Assembly (NCBI GenBank): GCA_958510875.1
Contig: OY294067.1
Location: forward strand, 55,254,039 to 55,318,038
Direction: 5' to 3'
Length of the DNA stretch: 64,000 bases
Source: Endomychus coccineus
Lineage: Eukaryota; Arthropoda; Insecta; Coleoptera; Endomychidae
Below are positions 57,161 through 64,000 of this stretch, piece after piece. Made by a program: the position numbers and the translations under genes. The notes beneath the pieces were generated by a model, which saw nothing but the letters and a program-made list of their open reading frames with translations, ran no database searches and was not told the origin of the DNA. How positions within the stretch are numbered: the stretch's first letter is position 1; each line of letters starts with the position of its first letter.

Positions 57161-57900
57161 AAGTTTTAAAAGAGTCTACAACTCTAATTCTAGGTCTATT
57201 CAATGTATCACATGTCGATATGAATGAAGAAGGGTAAAAGGCAAAGGAATCTCAGCAGGCGACGAAGACGCGAGCAAACTATACAGGGAATTACTTTATT
57301 GTAATATTTAATACATTCTTTACCATTCAATTCATTCTACACTATAACAGCCTACTTAAAAATTCTTCAAGTCCGTATACATTATAATTCCCTCTTCAAT
57401 TCATGTTATGGAGAAACAATAAATGTTACACATATCATTATTTTTTTCTTTAAACGTTATGTCCCTCAGGTGGCAATCCGGCAAATGACCGTCGTGTGAG
57501 GCCCAAGCGTAGTTCATGATGAATAGCTTAGTATTCAGAAATTTTCAACGTATCATTTGTTTTTGCTTATTGTAGTTCTATGAATGTACTTGCGTGTTTA
57601 TAAGCTGCTTCTAGTGTTCGTTGCATGACAATGGTGTTATTGGACCTGTATCTCAGCTGCCGCAATAGTACAGTAAAACGTTCGTAAAAAAAGAAGCTTA
57701 CCTTGCATCAAATGAGGAAAAACCGCAGAGTTTTCCGAGTTTTTTCAGTATTCGTCAATTTTACCCCCATTGGTAAAAGTGACTATGCAGACAAAATTTG
57801 CAACAAAATTGGTTTCTGTAGACCCAATACTCTCCTACTGCTGTTCAAAATTAACGAGGTAAGTTTTAGAAGTGTTTGTAAAATGAACCGTTAGTAATAA
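57161..57900. other. No recognisable feature
   Basis: Unassigned sequence up to the DD41D transposon. Confidence 0.3.
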
Positions 57901-60070
57901 ACAAGGTGTTCCATCTCAGACGAGTCATCCCGTATATTTCTTATCCCATAGTGAGTGGAAAAATCTCCCGAAACACGTCGAATGATTTTGTTTGGGGGAC
58001 ATCTTTTGACGTATATTTGAGGCTTGAACGAGCAAACCCCCTAATAGGGGGCGCTTCAACCCCTCAATATTGAATAGGGGAGAGGGGTTGAGTGATACGT
58101 CATTTGAAAGGTCTTGGAAGCCTCTTTACAACGGTGTATGAAAAACATAAATTTGATGAACCGTTTTCGCCAAAAATTAATTTTGTTGCTCGAATGCGCC
58201 ACCTTGAATATTTTGGTTATTTGTACAATGTACAAGCTCATTTTTATTAAGCCTTTTTTACAAACTTAAACAATCTTCAAAAAATCACATTCGTAAAAAA
58301 ATTGAATTGTGTTGTCATGCTTACAATGGAAAAAATTAAAACTGCGTGTTTAAATCAAATGTTCAAATTGTCCTCCATTGACTTACATACAATAATACAA
58401 TCTTGACTGAAAACCGTCTCTAACATGGTTCAGCATAATTGGAGTTATTTGACGACACTCATTTACAATTCGTTGGCGTAGTTCGTCCAAATTTTCAGGC
58501 TGAGTCACAAAAATCTTGGACTTAAGATGTTCCCACAAGAAGAAGTCCAGAGGGTTCAGGTCAGGAGATCGGGCAGGCCACTCCATAGGACCTCTTCTTC
58601 CAATCCAACGACCGGGGTATTGCAAATTGAGGTATTGGCGAACTGGTGCGGCGTAGTGAGGAGGAGCTCCGTCTTGTTGGAAATGCAATTGTTGTTCAAG
58701 TAGTAGAGGATCGTTTTCTAATTGATCAGTTATTAACGGATCAATCGCATTTTCCAACATTTCAAGATACATTTCGCCATTTAAATTACCAGGAATAAAC
58801 AGAGGTCCAATTAGGTGGTCTCCCAAAATTCCTACCCAAACGTTCAGCTTTTCCCGATGTTGAGTGTGAGCTTCTCGAAATACATGAGGATTTGTATCGC
58901 TCCAAATTCTACAGTTATGCCGGTTAACCTCTCCATTAAGTAAAAAAGTGCAATCGTCAGAAAAGCAAACGTTGTACAAGAAATTTGGGTTATTGTTGAT
59001 ACGCTCGACCATAATTTCGCAAAACTCTTGCCTTCGATCCCAATCATCATCATTTAATTCCTGAATTAATTTAATTTTGTACGGATGGAACTTGTGTTTA
59101 TGTAAAATTCTGAAAACGTTAGATTGGCTAATACCGGAAGCTGCAGAAAGTTGCCGTACAGATTGCGTGTTTGGCATAAGTTGGACATGTCCCAATACCG
59201 CCACAGCTGCTCCTTCATCATTAACAATTCCAATGGGTGCCCTTTTTTAACCATTACTGAAACCCGTCTCCACAAATTTTGAAATCAATTCCATTACGTA
59301 CTTATGGCGAACGCTACGTTCAGGATGGTTTTCGTTAAATATCCTTGCAGCCGCTCGGGCATAATTTTGATTTTGGTAATAAAGGCTAACCAGCTCAACA
59401 CGTTCGTGCAATGTGTACACCATATTTTTTGAAATTTTAAACAAATCAGCAAAGTAGTAACTCAACAGATTGATTAAAATCATGAAATGATCGAAGAAAC
59501 GTTAAAACCAGATAAACACCTTCTAAGATCAAAAAATGAAGGCAACATAAGGAAATGTTTTGCTGTTTTATTATTTATTAGTTTGAGAGGATGTATTATT
59601 GTATGGAAGTCAATGGAGGACAATTTGAACATTTGATTTAAACACGCAGATTTAATTTTTTTCATTGTAAGCATGACAACACAATTCAATTTTTTTACGA
59701 ATGTGATTTTTTGAAGATTGTTTAAGTCTGTAAAAAAGGCCTAATAAAAATGAGCTTGTACATTGTACAAATAACCAAAATATTCAAGGTGACGCATTCG
59801 AGCAACGAAATTAATTTTTGGCGAAAACGGTTCATCAAATTTACGTTCATCATACACCGTTGTAAAGAGGCTTCCAAGACCTTTCAAATGACGTATCACT
59901 CAACCCTTCTCCCCTATTCAATTTTGAGGGGTTGAAGCGCCCCTTTTAGGGGGTTGCTCGTTCAAGCCTCAAATATACGTCAAAAGATGTCCCCCAAACA
60001 AAATCATTCGACATGCTTCGGGAAATTTTTCCACTCACTATGGTGGGTCGTCTCAGATGGAACACCTTGT
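57901..60070 (-). mobile_element. DD41D Tc1/mariner transposon with about 500-bp TIRs
   Basis: ACAAGGTGTT at 57,901 and its complement at 60,061-60,070 mark the ends. The inverted repeats extend inward to about 58,401 and about 59,586. They include TTTGGGGGACATCTTTTGAC, CATTTGAAAGGTCTTGGAAG, TTGTACAATGTACAAGCTC and GACAATTTGAACATTTGA blocks. Frames at 58,056-58,241 and 59,750-59,935 are the two TIR copies, not genes. Such long TIRs are unusual for this superfamily. A TA duplication is visible only on the right. Confidence 0.85.
58383..59423 (-). pseudogene. DD41D transposase, one in-frame stop
   Basis: Cut-and-paste transposase. From the Met at 59,423 (MVYTLHERVELV) the N-terminus is an insect DUF4817-type HTH region (YYQNQNYARAAARIF). 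One TAA at 59,247-59,249 interrupts it. The same frame then runs 273 codons to the end. Second HTH: RQLSAASGISQSNVFRILHK. Catalytic core: VCFSDDCTFL (first Asp), HFQQDGAPPHY (second), RSPDLNPLDFFLWEHLK (third). There are 41 residues between the second and third Asp, so this is the DD41D (rosa) class. Total about 346 codons. All three catalytic residues are present; only the stop prevents a full protein. Confidence 0.85.
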
Positions 60071-60074
60071 ATGC

Positions 60075-60500
60075 ATATTAGACCAGAGCCAACCTGTGGC
60101 ATTTCTTATGCCACAGCGTAATCTGTAATACAAAAATGGCTCGATGTAGAGCACCCTGCGTACTGGAGGGAACTGCCCCGTATGTCGCACTTCAAGCGAC
60201 TAATGGGTGATCTCCAGCAGGAACTGACGTTCAGCGGCCAAGAGATACGGAAGCTTGTTGCATTCCTAACCGGACCTGCCCCATGCAACAAACATCTCTG
60301 TACGATGGGTCTGGTAGATCAGCCCACACGCAGGGGTTGCGGAGTGGTAGGAGAGACACCCATGCATGTGCTGCGTCAGTGCAGGGTATACGTGGTTGGT
60401 CGTCTGACATACCTCGGAAACGATACAATTCCACCCGAGGAAATACACCGGACTGATGAGGAGATAGCAATATGTGAGGGCACAATAGGACACTAACGAC
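60075..60500 (+). pseudogene. LINE (family Y) C-terminus
   Basis: Reads WLDVEHPAYWRELPRMSHFK, then EIRKLVAFLTGPAPCNKHLC, GLVDQPTRRGCGVVGETPMH and VLRQC. This is the C-terminal tail after the RNase H domain (compare GEAGETASHILVECPAL at 20.4 kb). The RNase H core itself is missing. It lies directly beside the right end of the DD41D transposon. Confidence 0.7.
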
Positions 60501-61355
60501 CGTATGTACTGGGGCTTCCTCTTTCCTAGGAAAATCCTCAATATTAGTATTATTTAAATTTCTTAGATGGACCAGCTTGTTTCTTGAAGTCGGTGTTGTT
60601 TTTGGGGGAGGTTCCCTTTTCATTCACCAAGTCTTCATTTGAATAATTTACTTCTTCAGGTCGCCATCCAGACGGTAATCAATGTATGGAGAGTTTATGT
60701 AATTACACTAAGTATGGTATGTTTTTGCCCGCTGCAATTTGTGCCAACAGTTGAGCATTTTGGTTCAGCTTTTCTGCACCCACAAGTGTTTGTACAATCC
60801 CAATTCCAACAAAGGTGGTTGAGGGGCTGCTTCTTTCAATGGTTTGTGAAAATTGTGTCTCAAAAGTAAGTCGAAAATCCAAGAGTTCGATTTTGCCCAA
60901 GAACAATAGCAGATTGTCAAATTTACCTATTTTTGAAAAAGCAAAAGGGGCACTACGCTTGAGCTTAGTTCTCGGATATAAGATATAAATGTAAAATAAG
61001 GATAATGGTTGTGTTTACTTCTCTCACTGTACGTAGTGTAAGAGAAATATTGTGATGGGCCTAAAAATTGTCTTTCTGAATCAGAAATTATCTTTTTGAG
61101 ATTTAAAAAAACACGGTTCTCGGTTGTTGTGTTGGTCGTCATAGAGAAAATGTATAATAGCTGGGGATGTTGGTCAATTTATTGTAGCAAGTATATGATT
61201 TTCGAGGAAAATAGTGCTAACAAAAGAAGAGTGAGGGAAGTTAGTGATCTACGGATCTATAAATCTATTAATGTGAGTTAAACATTTTGAGTTTCATTTC
61301 GAATTAAGCATAAAATCATAGAATGTAAATAAATACAAAAGTATTAGATTTCCCT
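60501..61355. other. Unassigned
   Basis: A minus-strand frame at 60,703-60,906 (ELLDFRLTFETQFSQTIERS) looks protein-like but matches nothing I know. No other feature. Confidence 0.3.
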
Positions 61356-61358
61356 CTT

Positions 61359-61703
61359 TAGTCCGGTCAATCTAGACCAGAAAATGAGAGTGAAGGTACA
61401 TAAAATCCCAACAAGATGAAAATCAGTAAAATTGTTCAAAACATAATTATAAATAATATTTAAAAGTTCCCCATCATTCCCGTGTATGGAAAAAATTTTA
61501 TTCAAGGTCAAAGGTAAAAAAAAATGAGTTTTTCGCGATTTTCAGCAAAACTGTAAGTTTCATCATAAAAGTACCTTTGACAAAAATTGTAGATCATAAA
61601 ATTATCTATGAAAAATGTGTCAATACTTTTTTTCCTACGATCCACCGTTTCTTAGATATAGCGATTCAAAAAGTTATAAAAGTTGTTATCGTCATAATAT
61701 GCA
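61359..61703 (+). repeat. Left TIR of the PIN/XPG-CXC element
   Basis: 345 bp, inverted copy of 63,083-63,414. The open frame starting at 61,577 begins inside this TIR, so its first about 42 codons are probably not part of the native protein. Confidence 0.85.
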
Positions 61704-62866
61704 TGAGTCGACATTTTGGTTCCAGAGTTACTGTCGTATTTGATGGCTATGATGATTGCACGAGAAATATCAAAGCTGCAACATCTTCATCTTCTGATAT
61801 TTTATTTGATGAACTTATGACAGTTCCAACCAGTCAACAGAAATTTCTTACAAATACTCACAACAAGTCTCGGTTCATTTCAATGTTGAAAGAAAAGTTT
61901 ACTGCTGAAAATATATTGGTAAAACAAGCTAATAATGATGCTGATGTATTGATTATTGAAACAGCAATAGAGCAATTCAATTTGACAAATACAACTATTG
62001 TTGTTGGTGAAGACTTACTCGTATTACTCACTGCTCGAACGCCAACTGAAAAAACTATTTTTTTCTTAAAACCAGGAAAAGCTCAACATCAATCAGATAT
62101 ATATTCATCAAAAAGTTTATCTACTTTTGTAAAGTGTCAAACTCATGTACTATTTTTACACGCAATAACTGGCTGTGATACGACATCTGCATTTTACAGG
62201 AGGGGTAAAACAGCAGTTTTCAAAATGTTTGAAAAACAAGATTCAGTTTAATGTGCTGAAATTTTTAAAAAGAGTAATTCAACTCAACAAGAAGTTATCA
62301 CCAACGGCATCCGCTGTCTTCTTTATATGTACGGAGCTCCTAAAAAAACGACCTGTTTAGATAAGCATCGATATTCATGTTTCGTTAAAAATACTAAAAA
62401 TTAAAAACAAGTTCAATTAGCTTGTCTTCCTCCAACTTCAGTTGCTGCTCATCAACATCTTTTTCGGGTATATTACCAAGTTCAAGTGTGGCTTGGTTAT
62501 CAGCTAGACCCTACAGACTGGGGTTGGAAGTTAGTCAACAATATATTAGAGCCAGTTCAAACTTTACTCCCACCTGCGCCGGAAATACTGTTGAACACAA
62601 TTGTTTGCAACTGCAAAAAGGGATGCAGTGTTAAATGTGGTTGCAAAAAAGTCGGACTATTTTGTTCTCTGGCATGCACAAATTGTCAAGGCCGGTCGTG
62701 CTCTAATGTTGAATCACAAACAATGGAGGATTCGTTTGATTCCGACGAAGTGTCATGCGATACATCGCTATTGACGCAATTTACTTGCGTCCAAAATGAA
62801 GATGAAGAAGAAGCAGGAGAAGAAGAAGAAGAGGAAGAACAAGAAGAAGATCAAGAAGAAGAATAA
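61700..62866 (+). pseudogene. PIN/XPG-like nuclease plus CXC domain protein
   Basis: One frame with two TAA codons (62,249 and about 62,402). N-terminal part: VTVVFDGYDD (first acidic motif), QANNDADVLIIETAIE (second), IVVGEDLLVLL, where related proteins have VGDDTDLLVLL so an acidic pair is lost, and HAITGCDTTSAFY (GCD motif). This order fits a PIN/FEN1-XPG nuclease fold. Then GIRCLLYMYGA, LACLPPTSVAAHQH and LDPTDWGWK. The C-terminal CXC region is CNCKKGCSVKCGCKKVGLFC followed by three more Cys, and an acidic tail of Glu. Similar uncharacterised proteins are common in insects, cnidarians and molluscs, as far as I recall. The stops and missing acids indicate a dead copy. Confidence 0.75.
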
Positions 62867-63082
62867 GAAGAATTTGAAACTTACGAATCAGGCGAATGAA
62901 CTTCACCACTTTTTTTTAATTTACATCGCTTTTATCTTTTCCAATCTTTGAAAATTCCCGTTATTTTGCAATAGTTTCACATTAAACAGGATCACAACTG
63001 ACCCGTGGAGTAGGCCTACTGGGGAAACCACGTTGAAAAAAACGCGCTAAGTACAATACCTCATAGGTGGCGTGGAAACGTG

Positions 63083-63414
63083 TGCATATTATGACGATAA
63101 CAACTTTTATAACTTTTTGAATCGTTATATCTCAGAAACGGTGGCTCGTAGGAAAAAAAGTATTAATACATTTTTATAGATCATTTTATGATCTACAATT
63201 TTTGTCTGAGGTACTTTTATGATAAAACTTACCGTTTTGCTGAAAATCGCGGAAAACTCATTTTCTTGACCTTTGACCTTGAATAAAAAATTTCCATACA
63301 CGGGAATGATGGGGAACTTTTAAATATTATTTATAATTATGTTTTGAACAATTTTACTGATTTTCAGCTTGTTGGGATTTTATGCACCTTCGAATGTCTA
63401 AATTGACCGGACTA
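63083..63414 (-). repeat. Right TIR of the PIN/XPG-CXC element
   Basis: 332 bp, inverted copy of 61,359-61,703, with small indels. Confidence 0.85.
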
Positions 63415-63417
63415 CTT

Positions 63418-64000
63418 GTTTTTAATAATAACTATGAGGAAAAGATAACGATTTCTCGAACAACTAGTCCAGTAAACGGGGGACTTCATTACGAACATTT
63501 TTGTTCATTCACCGATTTTGATCTGTCAGGGCTCGTTCGATTCGTCTTGATACCTAGACCAAAGCTTACCACTTTTGGTCTTTGACAAATTGTTTATTTT
63601 GTTAATAAACAATAAATAGTGGCAACAAAAGTTTTAAACACTATTTTCCATTGATTTTATGCAAGTGTATTTTTTTATTTATTTGACCGATTGAACACTG
63701 TTTCAATGTTTATAACAATTAGATAATAAATAAACAATTTGATGATTGACAAATTAACAACAACAAAAAATGTTTTCCAAATATTCGACATTAGAATCAT
63801 TTCGGGATAATTAGAACCAGCTAAACATGAATTTGATGTCATTATTTAATTAGTTGGTGGTATAATTAGTTATAAACAATTTTTTAGTTAACCAATGAAC
63901 AAAAAAATTTAAATTTCTAAGTATTCGACATTAGAGTCATTTTCGGATGATTAGGACCTGGATAAATGTTTTTTCATATCAAGGAAAGGTTATATTCTGA
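63418..64000. other. Unassigned, with a direct repeat
   Basis: Two direct copies about 137 bp apart (about 63,766-63,830 and 63,903-63,966) share TATTCGACATTAGA and a TAGAACC/TAGGACC word. No coding sequence. Confidence 0.5.

Larger units (their letters stand above)
61356..63417 (+). mobile_element. TIR element carrying a PIN/XPG-CXC gene, 3-bp TSD CTT
   Basis: The element is 61,359-63,414 (2,056 bp). TIRs run 61,359-61,703 and 63,083-63,414, start TAGTCCGGTCAAT and are similar throughout: CATAAAATCCCAACAAG, TTAAAAGTTCCCCATCATTC, TTGTAGATCATAAAAT, TTATCGTCATAATATGCA. CTT precedes and follows the element. The only coding sequence is the PIN/XPG-CXC frame. No DDE, HUH or integrase motif is visible. 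Confidence 0.85.

Noticed and set aside
58056..59935. Two frames beginning MSLYIVQITKIFKV
   Set aside because: They lie in the two TIRs of the DD41D transposon and are inverted copies.
1..64000. CRISPR arrays, bacterial operons or rRNA
   Set aside because: No regularly spaced repeats, no operon-like gene packing and no rRNA words. All content fits an insect nuclear genome.

Overview
This is an AT-rich stretch of an animal genome, almost certainly an insect and most likely a beetle. The one host gene I can support is a large coding exon of mastermind (mam), the Notch co-activator, on the minus strand at about 34.9-36.2 kb. It ends in a good splice donor, and no other mam exon is visible. I infer that most of the window is giant mam intron, filled with transposable elements of many classes and ages.

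Layout. 0-5 kb: the 3' end of a LINE, then a young Penelope-like element (PLE family A) with an open RT plus GIY-YIG frame, 775-bp inverted arms, a 12-bp target-site duplication (TSD) and hammerhead-ribozyme-like motifs. 5-23 kb: degraded coding sequence, a foldback element, a tandem pair of MITEs beside a CXC-motif fragment, and remnants of PIF/Harbinger, mariner (split by a LINE), DD41D Tc1/mariner, P-element, RNase-H LINE and hAT (8-bp TSD) elements. 25-27 kb: a PLE family B element (13-bp TSD, hammerhead motifs) and a hAT-like fragment. 28.6-32.7 kb: a LINE inserted in a LINE, then a DD41D-type transposon. 33.4-34.7 kb: a foldback element with a 3-bp TSD, 183 bp from the mam splice donor. 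36.7-43.8 kb: a TTAA MITE, a PLE B remnant carrying a nested TA-flanked MITE, large palindromes, an old PLE A copy and a LINE. 44-52 kb: a mariner, a LINE with RNase H, repeat copies and a tRNA-like pseudogene. 52.8-56.4 kb: a PLE B composite (13-bp TSD) holding a LINE fragment and a 1,050-bp foldback element. 56.5-64 kb: a hAT-like remnant, a DD41D transposon with about 500-bp TIRs and a transposase broken by one stop, an RNase-H LINE tail, and a 2.06-kb TIR element (61.36-63.41 kb) whose only coding sequence is a PIN/XPG-like nuclease domain joined to a CXC cysteine domain.

Most notable points: (1) the PIN/XPG-CXC element has 332-345 bp TIRs and a 3-bp TSD but no recognisable transposase; (2) two foldback elements share its TAGT(C/A)C ends and 3-bp TSD; (3) hammerhead-like motifs recur in both PLE families; (4) one PLE contains several layers of nesting. 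All family names come from reading motifs by eye; no database search was run.
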